Shown here in pieces: positions 47,817 to 59,088 of a stretch of DNA of 64,000 nt. The translations under genes and the position numbers were made by a program. A model generated the notes under the pieces. It was given only the letters and a program-made list of their open reading frames with translations. It was not told the DNA's origin and made no database searches. Origin of the DNA: Cercis canadensis (taxonomy: Eukaryota > Streptophyta > Magnoliopsida > Fabales > Fabaceae). Location of the stretch: NCBI GenBank assembly GCA_003255065.1, contig QAOA01002502.1, positions 1 to 64,000 on the forward strand, given 5' to 3'. Every line of letters begins with the position of its first letter. The first letter of the stretch is position 1.

Positions 47817-50440
47817 CTACTCCGTCGGATACAAACAAACAGGTGGCATATGAGTCTTATCTACTAGGTCAGGTACATAGCAATCGAAAACAGGTCTAGT
47901 AGTGTGGCCAATCATAAGACCCAAATCCAGCTTTACATCATCAGCCGATGGGGGTGCACCCACATTAGTGCCGAATATGTTAACTGGGGGAGAACCCAGC
48001 CCTCCCATGGCACCAAGGTCCATCATGTCTAGAGTTAGCTGCAACTGTGCGAACCGAGACTGCAAGTTCGGAGGTGGTGCAGAGGTGGAAGCATCACCCC
48101 ACCTCTTAGAACCACGCGATAACCTCGAACGCCGACTAGACGACCACGACCACGACCCTGACCCAGATGATGACGCCTCAACAAGCAAAACACGTGGAAC
48201 ATCAATTTGATGTAGGGGCCACTCTCCCTGTTAGGGTGCAACATCAGGCGGGATAATGCCCCACTGCGCAAGCACCTATTCTATCGATGCTTGCATTTGT
48301 TGCTGCAATGTAGCCCACTGCTCAGGAGTTAAAGGCGCACGCGGATAAGGACCATGGAATGTAGGAGCCTGATGTGCTGGATACTGTTGTTGTGGAGGCC
48401 TATAGGGTGGAGTCTGCTGTGGTGGATGCTACTAGTGTAGANAAAACTGGGGCCCCATCGGGTCTGGGGCAAATTGCCATCCCTAACCAAGGCCCATCAT
48501 GTCTAGAGTTAGCTGCAACTGTGCGAACCGAGACTGCAAGTTCGGAGGTGGTGCAGAGGTGGAGCATCACCCCACCTCTTAGAACCACGCGATAACCTCG
48601 AACGCCGACTAGACGACCACGACCACGACCCTGACCCAGATGATGACGCCTCAACAAGCAAAACACGTGGAACATCAATTTGATGTAGGGGCCACTCTCC
48701 CTGTTAGGGTGCAACATCAGGCGGGATAATGCCCCACTGCGCAAGCACCTATTCTATCGATGCTTGCATTTGTTGCTGCAATGTAGCCCACTGCTCAGGA
48801 GTTAAAGGCGCACGCGGATAAGGACCATGGAATGTAGGAGCCTGATGTGCTGGATACTGTTGTTGTGGAGGCCTATAGGGTGGAGTCTGCTGTGGTGGAT
48901 GCTACTAGTGTAGAGGCTGCTAGGGTGGAGAATGTTGTGGTGGAGACTGCTGGTTTGGATGTCTGTCATCCTATAAATAACATACATTTAGGAGTTAAAT
49001 AAAATTTACGGTACTTTATATGAGATCAAATATGACACAATACACTAACCTGAATACCATGGGTGACGCTATGTGAACTAATCCATTATCAAGTGATGTG
49101 AAGATACCACAACAGGTAATCTAGTGCAATGCTCAAACCCGGTGTCGGGATAACTAAGCTCAGTTGTCGGTTATTCCACTGCCGATAGTATGCATAGTGT
49201 ACGATCATCCATTTTCTATCCTGCTTCCCCCTAATGGTACACGTCTTTAACTCATCATCGTACTCTAGGGGAGGAGCCGGAATGACCTGCAACCCACTAA
49301 ACTGACGTATCACTCAATCCAGGTAGTGTCCCTTTATCACATTAAATGAACAAAAGGGCACCCGAGCAGTCTATATCTGATGTTCAACAGTACAAAATTG
49401 TGGCAATTGAAAGTTTAGGTACGGCTGCCACACAACCTATACATTGAAAAAACATTAATTAAAAATTTTAAGCATACAACTTCTATATTTACTCAATAAT
49501 AATATAATTACAAATCTATAGGATTTACTCACATCATCATTGTCAAGGCGATCAAAAGCCCAACGATAGCCCACATGGTTCCTATTGAAGCTGAAGATGT
49601 GGTCGTAACTTAGTGGACGTCGCTACCTAATATATAATTAGAAATTATAATTAGATCTAATAGCATATAATTATGTATTTTAAAAAATAAATATTAATTA
49701 CACTAACCTGCCCGCGACTGGTTCGGTAAAAGGCACAGGGACAGCTGGGGGTACGGAGACAAAGTAGGGAATCTCTCATATGCTCATGCCTGTAGGAGGA
49801 CTAAGCACCCTCCAAACTCCATAGTCTGATTGAGAGCAAAGTTGCACAAGCTCTGGTACAAATGAGAAAGTACAGCCGAACCCCAACTGCATCTACCAGC
49901 TATGTCTAGGTCTTCTAATAGCTCCAAGTACATTAGATGCACATAGTTCACAGTAGTATCTAAGATAATCCAGGAGCCTATCAACTGGAGAATATATGTC
50001 CTTGCATAATACTCGAATACACGTGGCGACGCATCAAGTGGGCAGTCCCAGAATGTGCCCAAAGACAATTGAACCCGCGATCTAGAAATGGCATTCTCCG
50101 CAGGCACCACTCCTAATAAACGTGTAATCTTGTCGTGCCATGCCGGATGGTAGCTCCTTCCACCAAAAATAGTACCATCTACACTGAGCTCTAACAATAT
50201 CTCCACATCTTGGAGAGTTACTGTGCACTCTCCAAAGGACATATGGAATGTGTGTCTCTGGATGCCACCGCTTCACTAATGTAGATAAGAACTGTAAGTC
50301 TAACTGCATAGGCCTGATATGGTAAATCGCACCAAACCCGTTCTCAGCAGATATGGGATCAATCTCTGATTTGGGGGCATAATCTTGTGCAAATGAGGGC
50401 GAATTAGTGTCGGTTCTTAACATAAACCAAAATAACATTT
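47817..50440 (-). pseudogene. Plant mobile domain (PMD, MAIN-like) gene, decayed
   Basis: On the minus strand the first exon gives LDLQFLSTLVKRWHPETH, MSFGECTVTLQDVEILLEL, then SRVQLSLGTFWDCPL and LYLELLEDLDIAGRCSWGSA, the PMD core shared by MAIN/MAIL proteins and transposon-borne relatives. It ends at a CAG|GTTAG donor (49708). Likely further exons are 49626-49533 (SYDHIFSFNRNHVGYRWAFD), 49437-49050 (TCTIRGKQDRKWMIVHYAYY) and 48971-47817 (a Pro/Gln- and Ser-rich tail). Lesions include a one-base frame change before MSFGE near 50243, TGA in place of an expected Trp near 49783, and stops in the tail. The tail is partly doubled by the N join at 48442. Nuclear function in the family involves transposon silencing and cell division; whether this is a host or transposon-borne copy is unclear. 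Confidence 0.75.
48443..48485. mobile_element. Terminal fragment of the hAT family found at 20987-24460
   Basis: CTGGGGCCCCATCGGGTCTG through GCCATCCCTA repeats the right end of the 21-kb hAT element almost exactly. It starts directly after the N at 48442. The corresponding place in the first copy of this duplicated stretch (near 48011) has no insertion. Confidence 0.75.
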
Positions 50441-50460
50441 ATTAAAATAATAAACAAATC

Positions 50461-51800
50461 GACATAAATAAACAACCCTAAAACTTGGCAAACTAAACCC
50501 CAAACCCTAATCTCTGAACCTTAAACCCTAAATAATAAACCTCATACCTTAGTCCCTAAACTCTAACCCTAAACCTTAATCTCTGAACACAAAACTTCAA
50601 ACCACAAACTCTAATCACAATCCCCAAATATTAAATCACAAGCTCCAAACCCTAAATCCAAAATCCTAACCCCATACACCAAACCCTAAAAATTTCATCC
50701 TAAGCACTAAACCCTAGTCCTCAAATGTTAAACCTAAACCCTAAACCCTAATCTCTGAACCTTAATCGTTGAAACCCTAAACCCAAGTCCCCAAAATTTA
50801 AACCTTAAACCCATAACCTAAACTTCAAATTCTAAACCCTAAATTGCTATCTCCAAACTCTAACCCTTGAAACCCCAAACCCAAGTCCCAAAACCTAAAA
50901 CTTAAAGACTAAACCCTAAATCCTAAACTCCAAATTATAAACCCAAAACCTTAATCTTTGAACCCTAACCCTCAAAACCCTAAACCCAAGTCCCAAAACC
51001 CTAAACCCTAAACTCTAATCCCCAAACCCCAAACTCTAATCCCAAAACCTACATATCAAACCTCAAACTTTCAAATCAAATTCCTAACCTAAATACCAAA
51101 CCCTAAAAATTAATCCCTAAACCCTAAAAATTAATCCATAAACTCTAAACCCCAAATTCTAAACTACAAACCATAAACTCCAAACCCTATTCTCAAACTC
51201 CAAATCCTAAACCCTAAATTTCAATACCTAACTTCAAATCACAAACCCTAAATGGTACACCATAATTGAAATTTCAAACCCTAAACCCCAAACTCTAAAC
51301 ACATGTCCTAGAAACCCAAATATCAAACCCCAAACTTTGAAATCCTAGCCCTAAACATCAAACCCTAAAAATTTATGCCAAACCCCAAATCCTCAAAATT
51401 AATCCCTTAACCCTAAACCCCAAAATCTAAACTACAAACCCAAAACTCTATTCTCAAACCCCAAATCATAAACTCTAAATCTCAAAGCCTAACTCCAAAT
51501 GAAAAACCCCAAATGGTATACCATAACTCTAAATTTCAAATCCTAAACCCTAAATATGAACCCCAAACCCTAATCACAAACCCTAAATCTTGAACCCTAA
51601 ATCTAAAACCTTAAATATTAAACCCCAAACCCCATACACTAATCTCAAACCCAAAATCTTAAACCCCAATCCCTTTACTTAAAACCTCAAATCCCAAAAC
51701 CTAATCTCAAAGCCTAATTTTCAAACCCTCAATCTTAACCTAAAATCTCAAATTTCAAACCTTAAATTATAAACAATAAAGTTTAACCATAAACTTTAAA
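50461..51800. repeat. Degenerate interstitial telomere-like repeat (CCCTAAA-type)
   Basis: About 1.35 kb of 6-8-bp units drifting around AACCCTAA and AACCCCAA, with CCCTAAA (the plant telomere unit) present dozens of times but rarely more than two or three perfect copies in a row. The C-rich strand is the plus strand throughout. It ends in AT-rich sequence about 51800. It begins within about 25 bp of the open part of the mobile-domain gene's first exon. Confidence 0.85.
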
Positions 51801-52260
51801 CTCTAAATCACAAATTTAATATAACTACTTTGCTAATTTAATAATTCCTAATAACAAATTGAAACTAAGTCTTTTATTTAAAAAATTTAACAATAACTAC
51901 TAAAAATTTAAATTAATAATTCAATTATACAAATTTAATAGATACTAATAAAACATATAAACTAATAAATTAAGACAAAAATTTAACTGTAAACAACACT
52001 AAGACAAATTAAGACAAACATCTAAACTAACAATTTAACACTATTAATTTAATAATTATGAATAAAAAAATAGTAAATAATCAAGACAAATTTCTAACAG
52101 TTTAAATTAAACAAATCTAAACTAAGAGATTAAGTTCAAATTTACTAACCTCATTGTCCCATATTTCATTAGAAATATGGACTGGCTGTAAAGTTAAGAT
52201 AGATGAATGTATTGGTCCCAGTATAATTGCTCGATGACTAGCCAGTACAAATTGAAAAAC
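51801..52260. other. AT-rich sequence beyond the telomere-like array
   Basis: Nothing coding or repetitive recognised. Confidence 0.5.
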
Positions 52261-52299
52261 ACACTGAAAAGAAAAACTAAATGGAAGATTAAGATGACT

Positions 52300-52495
52300 T
52301 TAGAGCAAAAGGAGTAGAGAATGGGAGATGAGAGTTTGATAGAGAAAATGGGAGATGGGAGTTTGATAGAGAGAATGAGAGATAGGAGAAAGAAATCAGA
52401 GAAGGGATAAGGGGAGAATGAAGGGCCGGAGGGGGTGAGGGGAGATGAAAGGGACAAAGAGGGGGTGAGGGGTGGGAAAGAGGAAGAAAACACTT
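52300..52495. repeat. GA-rich low-complexity stretch with short tandem units
   Basis: Repeated GGGAGATGGGAGTTTGATAG-like units (about 30 bp) followed by GGGGTGAGGGG-type sequence. On the minus strand this is CT-rich and yields long Ser/Pro/Leu open frames of no significance. Confidence 0.75.
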
Positions 52496-53090
52496 GGGGA
52501 AAGACACTATAACCGGCCTTGGAAATTGAAGAAATGCAAGTGCATTTTCTTTAAGAAAATGTGGATCCATTCCACGTTTCTTGAATAAAACGCACCTTTG
52601 ATCCACGTTTTGGCAATAGAAAATGCATATGTGTTTCTCCTTTTCCCAGAGCGAGTCAGACATGGTTTTTCGTGCTTCAGCGTTTTTAACAATACACATG
52701 GATCTATGTTTTAGCATTTTTTGTTGAAAACGTGTATTGTTTTAGAGTTTTTATCAACATTTTTTAGCCAAAAAAACTAACCCATTCGNGATCCGCGTTT
52801 TGGCAATAGAAAATGCATGTGTTTCTCCTTTTCCCAGAGCGAGTCAGACATGGTTTTTCGTGCTTCAGCGTTTTTAACAATACACATGGATCTATGTTTT
52901 AGCATTTTTTGTTGAAAACGTGTATTGTTTTAGAGTTTTTATCAACATTTTTTAGCCAAAAAAACTAACCCATTCGGTAAATAGTTTCAAAACTGACCCA
53001 ATTCCGTAATTACTTAATTAATCAACATTCATTATGTAAATTTGCCCTCAATTCATGGAGCAAGATGTTAGAACTCCCCACGCCAATGTG
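52496..53090. other. Non-coding stretch with an N-flanked duplication
   Basis: Positions 52600-52788 and 52790-52970 are near-identical across the N at 52789. Phrases such as ACCCATTCGGTAAATAG occur. No gene. Confidence 0.6.
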
Positions 53091-53094
53091 AGTG

Positions 53095-53680
53095 ATATAG
53101 TCTGATACACATAAAAATTGGACTAGTGAGCGAACCATTTTATAGGATGAGCACTGGTTGAACCAATCTAACTAGTTGGACCAAACAGTCAGACCGAATG
53201 ACATCGTAAATATAATTTTTATATAAATATAATATTTAATATGCCAATTGTATAACCTAAGTTATAATAAATATATTTTTATGCAAATTTAGTAATAAAA
53301 TTAAAGTTGGGCTAATGGCATATGTTTTTTCCCTTCCTTGGAAAGAGGATTCAAACCTCTCATGGCCAATATTTACCTATTATGCAACCTAAATGAGAAT
53401 AAGTAAATTATAATGCAAATTTATTCACAAAAGATGCATTGGTTTGGTGGTACAAACCCCTTATCCCTAAAGAAAAGGGGTTTGAATCTTGTGGGTGACA
53501 ATTTAAAATAAAAAATAAAAAAAATTCATTGAACCATCCAGTTATGTAAAATCAAACTGGTTCATCGGTTTAACCACCCTAATGATTTGACCCTTCTAAC
53601 TGAACCAAAATCCATATCGGGCACCAGTTAGACCAATTGAACCTCTTGATCTGGTCCGATTTTTAAAACAATAGGATAAG
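53095..53680. repeat. Dispersed GAACCGGTT-type repeat interrupted by SINE-like units
   Basis: The outer parts (53100-53210 and 53530-53680) are rich in GGTTGAACC, AACTGGTTC and GGTCCGATTTTTAAAACAAT phrases common to a dispersed plant repeat. Between them, two short units carry tRNA-promoter-like box B motifs: GGTTTGAATC on the plus strand (53468-53480, followed by an A-rich tail) and GGTTTGAATCC on the minus strand (about 53349-53360). They may be decayed SINEs in opposite orientation. Not assigned to a named family. Confidence 0.4.
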
Positions 53681-54050
53681 TAGCATGTAATGTTGAGGTG
53701 CAATAGTGGATTGCGCCACCAGCCCCCGCATCAACGAAGGAAAATCCTCTAGTAACTATAAAAAAAATTTAACAAATGTGCCAGAGCACGACATGTGACA
53801 CTCTCAGTCATTATTACAAGTCATAAATATTTACATTTAATACAATTAAAATTACAATATTAATTAAAATAAAATATAGAAAATTGCTTAAAAAATAATT
53901 ATAATTATTAATTAATGAATTTTAGTTAATTAGAATTCTCAATTACTCTCTAAAATTATATCCCCCAAATACATGTTGATTTTTGAATGAGAATTTCAAA
54001 ATTAGGGTTTGGAGTTTATTTCCTACNTGGAGTTTATGCCTACATAAACC
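53681..54050. other. Intergenic, upstream of B3-like copy A
   Basis: AT-rich; short duplication of GGAGTTTAT...CCTAC around the N at 54027. Confidence 0.5.
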
Positions 54051-54052
54051 TC

Positions 54053-54063
54053 TATATATATAT
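54053..54063 (+). promoter_or_regulatory. TATA box of B3-like copy A
   Basis: TATATATATAT upstream of a CT-rich untranslated exon. Confidence 0.45.
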
Positions 54064-54234
54064 TGAACTCCATATGAGGATCACCCCCCTTGGCTCAAAA
54101 TTTTGTCAACTGTTTTTCTCCATTTGAAGAAGCACCCAAGTTTATTCTTTCAAATAATTTTTTTCTGTTGTTTCAATACTCTTCCTCAATATCTATTCCA
54201 TTCTAATATAGTTATCAATCTCCTTATGCAGTCT

Positions 54235-54500
54235 TTTTGCTCTTTCATTATTCTTTTTCCTCTCCATCTCCTCCATCTCCAAAGGCAACAAGTATGCTTT
54301 TTCCCTATATTTTTTTTGTTTTGTAATTTTGTTTCTCAATATCTATTTCATTCTAATATATCTCTTTATGTAGCCGTTTTGCTACTTTATTATTCCTTTT
54401 TCTCTCCATCTCCTTCTCCAAAGGCAACAAGGTATGCTCTTTCTCTATATATTTTTTGTTGTTGTAATTTTGTTTTTTAATATCTATTTCATTCTAATAT
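54235..54500 (+). repeat. About 140-bp tandem duplication in the 5' untranslated region of copy A
   Basis: 'ctccatctcc...aaaggcaacaag(g)tatgc' followed by 'attttgtt...ctcaatatctattt' occurs at 54262 and 54404 onward, with a partial third copy of the 3' phrase near 54575. It duplicates the inferred splice-donor context (CAACAAGTATGC, then CAACAAGGTATGC). Confidence 0.7.
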
Positions 54501-54672
54501 ATCTCTCAATCTCCTTATGCATCCATTTTTCTCCTTCAATATTCCTTTTCTTCACACACGATTTGTTGTTGTGATTTTATGGATCCTCAATATCTATTTA
54601 TTTATTTTTTTATATCCTCAATCTCATCAGAATTTCATTTTCGACTTCTGTCTATGATTAATAGAAAATACA

Positions 54673-55212
54673 ATGGTTGTGAATTGTGATAAAAAAAATC
54701 TGTTGACTAAAAGACCATTTCACATTGTTAGTCTTAATCCAATAAAGGAATCCATCAATAGAGCATTCACTACAATTAAAAATATAACCAGTGTCCATGA
54801 CTACTTTGCTATTGAAATAACTCAAAAAGTGATGTCCACCAATTTTGTGGTAATTATATTGTTCCTAACCCGACAATGATTTTGAATTCATTGTTATTTA
54901 TTAATTACTGTGCTTTGTCCATTGTAGTTTGCTCCATATGAAATATCTATGGAGCACATGATGGAGATTTCGGGTAGCTTGGATTTGGTTTGGTCTGGGA
55001 ATACATGGGGTGAAAGATGGATTGTTTATTACTGGGGTGAGCATAATCGTCTAGACTATGTTGTATCGATCCATTTGGTTCACGAGAAGTTTTTCAAAGA
55101 AAATCAACTTAGAATTAGAGATGCAATCCTAATTGAAGTAACATCTCTAGGCACTTTGCAATATACCATCCTCCGTGATGAGTTGTTTTCGGCCCATGTA
55201 ACCAAACCCTAA
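54673..55212 (+). CDS. B3-like family, copy A: apparently intact two-exon B3-domain protein
   Basis: Coding exons 54673-54849 and 54928-55212, joined in phase 0 over a 78-bp GTAATT...TTGTAG intron, give 153 residues. Residues ~1-40 are a basic, poorly conserved leader (MVVNCDKKNLLTKRP). From ~43 the sequence follows a plant B3 fold: YFAIEITQKVMSTN, FAPYEISMEHM, LDLVWSGNTWGERWIVYYWG, then VVSIHLVHEKFFKENQLRIR, DAILIEV and LQYTILRDE, matching the family's fibre IP..FA..H, L....G..W.V, GW..FV..N.L..GD, F.V.IF blocks. GW and GD are not exact. B3 proteins bind DNA in the nucleus; REM-type is most likely. A 5'UTR intron (54432-54664) is inferred from CAAG|GTATGC and TTAATAG. It is the only copy without a visible lesion. 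Confidence 0.7.
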
Positions 55213-56299
55213 ATCAAGACTTATTTCCTTGTCAATTCTACCACTAAGTGATGTGAAAGAAAACAAAATGATACATTTGACGATCCTTGCTGTTAAGATT
55301 GATAAGGACTTAATAAATCCATTATTATTGAATAAAAATGATTTGTGGTTTTGGTATCAAATTATCATTGTTCTATTTTGGCTGTAATATTTGTTGGTTG
55401 TTTGTTCTGAAAATGAATAACAAACAACATGCACACTTATAATGAATAAGATTGTTTTATCATTCCATGCTCTCTTGAAGTCTCCACATGTTAATAACTT
55501 CCAATTTTGTTATAATTTGTATGAAGCAAAGCTTGTGTATGAATTTTTAATGAAAATTCAAATTATCGTTATTTGAAAGTATTATGAATTTCTTTTTACT
55601 TAGTTTGAGTATTGAATATTTAAAGGCTGATTGAGCTAGTTTGAGTATTGAATATTTAAAAGCTGACTGAATCACCATTCCATTTCTTAAGTCAATCCTT
55701 ATTTCCAGCATAATATTGTTTCATTTAATATCTCTTTATATATCCAATGAATATAGCTTTGATCATGGTTTTGTTACTTGAAGTTGTAGCCAACAGTTAT
55801 CATTAAAATATAAATTGAATTTTGTTTCTTTGAGGGTAATATATTTTCCTTATCAAATTTGAATCTCACTAATATTAGTAAATATTAGGAATCAAGAGAA
55901 ATTTTTACTATAAAATAAAAGGACCAATGTTTTCCTTATTTATTTGCTTTATTCCATGAATTGTCTGACTATTTCATTATACTGTGCTACGTATTAAAGT
56001 TTCTAATCTCCTTAATTGAAACCGAAATTGAGGAAGCATTTGAACTAATTTTCTTGACATAAAACTGAAATGATATAAAAGGAAAGACATATAATTGATT
56101 TGTTACAAATTTGTTTACTTGAAAAATGGAGGGTAAATAGGTTTTTATTATTACTGATAGCAATAATTTCTCCAACTACCCCTCATATAGAATTAGGGTT
56201 TCCTATTTGCTAAAATAGGTTTCATATAAATACTTAACCCTAGGTGAGAAATTCTTATATGTTTCATATAATAGATCTCACCCACAAATTCATGGCATA
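55213..56299. other. Intergenic between copies A and B, with a second promoter-like copy
   Basis: 55790-56030 is homologous to 61190-61500, showing that the spacers were duplicated along with the genes. At 56219-56260 the phrase TTTCATATAAATAC...AGGTGAGA repeats the copy B promoter at 56934-56965, probably a leftover from a lost or partial unit. Confidence 0.55.
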
Positions 56300-56850
56300 T
56301 TCAATTTCGGATTTTGGCAATTTGAAGAACTTTCCTTATTTAAAATCAATTTGCATTAATAGGAAATTATTTTAATTGCTTCATTAAAAAATATTATAAT
56401 TGGTCAATGCATGATTAAAGTGCTTTTATAATTATTACCACCTATAATTTTGGATATTGGCAATTTTAACAATTTGCCTTCTTTAAAATCGATTTGCATT
56501 AATAAAAAAATTCTTATAATTGCTTCATTAAAAAAATATTATAATTGGTCCAAGCATGATTAAAGGGATTTTATAATTAATAACACCTACAATTTTGGAG
56601 ATTTTTAATTTGAACAATTTGTCTTCTTTAAAATCAATTTGCATTAATAGGAAATTCTTATAATTGCTTCATCAAAAAAATATTACAATGGGTCAATGCA
56701 TGATTAAAGGGCTTTTATAATTAATACCACCTATAATTTTGGAGATTGGCAATTTGAACAATTTTCCTTCTTTAAAATTGAAGTGATATAACAAGATATT
56801 CTTATAATTACTTTCTTAAAAATTATTATAATTGGTCAATGGAGGAATAT
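56300..56850. repeat. 144-bp tandem repeat, about four copies
   Basis: The phrase 'ataattttgga(g/t)at' recurs at about 56300, 56443, 56588 and 56732, a period of 143-145 bp, each followed by 'caatttgcattaata' and 'ttataattgcttcat(t/c)aaaaaa'. The last unit is more diverged. It lies between the duplicated promoter copies upstream of B. Confidence 0.85.
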
Positions 56851-56937
56851 TATGTTTTTATAATTAAACACAACATGAATTGCTCCATTCTTATGAAATA
56901 CATACTAAGGGTTTCCCGTTATATGCATTACGTTTCA

Positions 56938-56945
56938 TATAAATA
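56938..56945 (+). promoter_or_regulatory. TATA box of B3-like copy B
   Basis: TATAAATA, followed by a short untranslated exon ending TCTCAAG before GTATGC (donor at 57058). Confidence 0.45.
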
Positions 56946-57146
56946 CAAAATAGTAGGTGAGACTCTTCTTACACGCCTGCTGCTCCTCTTCTCACACGCT
57001 TGCTACTCCTCTTGGTTCAGTTGTGAAATCGTTAAGGGTGCTTAGGAGGTTCTCAAGGTATGCTTTCTTTTTATGAAGACAATTTTTATGATATGACTTT
57101 TCTATTTTTATCGTTTATGTACTGGAATATTGCTTTGTGTGAAGAC

Positions 57147-57670
57147 ATGGTTTTGACAAGATCTATGGCTAATAAGATGGTGTTGAAATGTCCATACCAC
57201 ATTGATATGTTCAAACCCCGTGTGAACCCTGATAGCAATGCATTCCGTGCCACTAAAAATATGTAGAATTTGCTAGGTTGTTTTGCTATGCAAATCACAA
57301 AAGAAGTGGTGTCAAGCAAATCAATGACAACAATGCCTATATAACTTAATGATATTAAATAAATTTGAGAAAATTAGTATAGTATGTATTAAAAATACTA
57401 TTCTCCCCATCTTTTTTCTCCCTTAGATTGTGCCATATTAAATTTCAAGAGAACACGTAAAACTTTCGGCGGGTACGTTAGAGTTTAAATTAGGGTTGGT
57501 TACTTAGGGAGAAGTACTATTGGTGTGATGCCAATCTTCTTGGCTATGTTGTCTCCCTTTGATTTGGGCTGGATAAGTTCATGGAAGACAACAATTTGAA
57601 GATTAAAGATGCTATTTTTTTCTTTTGAAGTGAAGTCTAATAGGACCCTCCTCTTTTCTATTATTTGAGA
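57147..57670 (+). pseudogene. B3-like family, copy B (decayed)
   Basis: First exon from ATG at 57147: MVLTRSMANKMVLKCPYHID, then SNAFRATKNM, an in-frame TAG at 57264, and CFAMQITKEVVSSKSM, aligning with copy A's FAIEITQKVMST. A second exon probably begins at 57427 after CTCCCTTAG: IVPY, a stop, ISRE, then a frame change to LGYVVSL and DKFMEDNNLKIKDAIFF, matching the B3 C-terminal block. At least three stops and one frame change make it a pseudogene. Confidence 0.65.
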
Positions 57671-58840
57671 TTAGTTGTCATTGATTTATTAATCAAATGG
57701 ATTATTGGTTATATTGCTTATGATTTTGAATAATGAATTTTTTTTGCTTTTTCGCCTTCCACATATTGGGTAATTTTATTTAATTCTAGAAATAATTTAT
57801 TCTAAATGTGTCTCTAAAAATTTCGGTAATTTTAGTTAATTTGGAGAGGAAATTTATTTTAAGTTGACCATATAGAGAGAACTCACATATCTATCTTTCA
57901 GGACTACAACAATCCTTCTAAAAAATTAAACTAAAAACGATGCTTTGGATAGTAATTTTTTTAAACCTTATATACTATTTTTTATATATATAGGAAGGCA
58001 TGCATTTGAAGTTTGTGGGAACACATGTTACAGTCAAGACTAAATAGCATAACACTTGCATAAACCAATAAAATGATGATCATGTACTAACTCTACCTTT
58101 TAAAATAAAACATAATTTTGATGCTCTTCCATGTCCCTTTATACTTTCACAGCGTTTATATCTACCTATGAAATAGAATAACTTGATATTCATTAGAAAT
58201 ATCAATATATAAGAAATTAAAAGTGTATAGGATTTGATAACATTCGAGTTCGTGTATTACAAGGAATAATGATGGGACTTTGTGAATTAAAAATCTAAAT
58301 AAGTAAGGGTGAGTTCGTGTATAACAAATGTCTTCATAACAAAGGAATACAATTATGGGTATATGACAACTTCGTCTAAATTATGATTTTATTTATAATA
58401 ACTCCACAACAAAATAAGGTGCAAACTGTGTTTAATTTATAAAACTAATGTTTCAAAATATGATGAAAAACCGAGGAGATTATTACATGCCTTAACTAGG
58501 AAGAAAAACCAATGGAATAATACCAATATACCAATTAACTTAAAAAAAACTAATTGGCATCAGAATTAAATATGAAAGGGAGTTAACTTTGGCAACGACG
58601 AACCTAGGCTAAAAATAAAACTAAATGCATGCCCTTATATATTGGAAAAATATTTTCTATTAATCTTAACCAAAATAATATTCTAGAATGTCCTTGATTT
58701 ATATAGTGCCAACCATAGCACAATTAGGTTTAGAGGGAGTTTATTGGTGGCGGCACATACACACACACACCAACACGAGTTGATATGTTTCCTGATTTAA
58801 AAAAAAAAAAGTTTGTTAATTTTACCTAATGCTAAAGCCA
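57671..58840. other. Intergenic between copies B and C
   Basis: AT-rich. 58650-58800 (ATATTCTAGAATGTCC...GGCGGCAC, CA repeats) matches 61045-61150, another shared spacer of the tandem units. No gene. Confidence 0.5.
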
Positions 58841-58841
58841 A

Positions 58842-58850
58842 TATAAAGGG
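58842..58850 (+). promoter_or_regulatory. TATA box and conserved start region of copy C
   Basis: GCCAATATAAAGGGGAGGCA is identical in copies C (58837-58856) and D (61580-61599), the longest exact promoter match in the cluster. It is followed by similar untranslated exons ending ACCAAG or ATCGAG before GTGTGC. Confidence 0.6.
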
Positions 58851-59088
58851 GAGGCAACACACAATTTTGTTCAAAAAGAAAATTACATGTTAAGAGGCTG
58901 AATTTCCAGGCATTTCGCAATTTCTCCAAACCAAGGTGTGCCTTTTTTCTTCTCTATTTCATATTTTCATCATCTCTTTCTTTATTACTAAGGTTGTTTT
59001 ACTAATGCCATTTTATTGTTGTTCAGCTAGAAACATTAAACTCAATCTATTCCATCAAACTGTTATTCATATGTCATTGGCCGAAACA

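Noticed and set aside
50461-51800. A true chromosome end
   Set aside because: Units are highly degenerate and sequence with genes and repeats continues on both sides for more than 10 kb.
52194-52717. Long minus-strand open frames rich in Ser, Pro and Leu
   Set aside because: They arise from a GA/CT low-complexity stretch with short tandem units; no domain, and the frames overlap each other.
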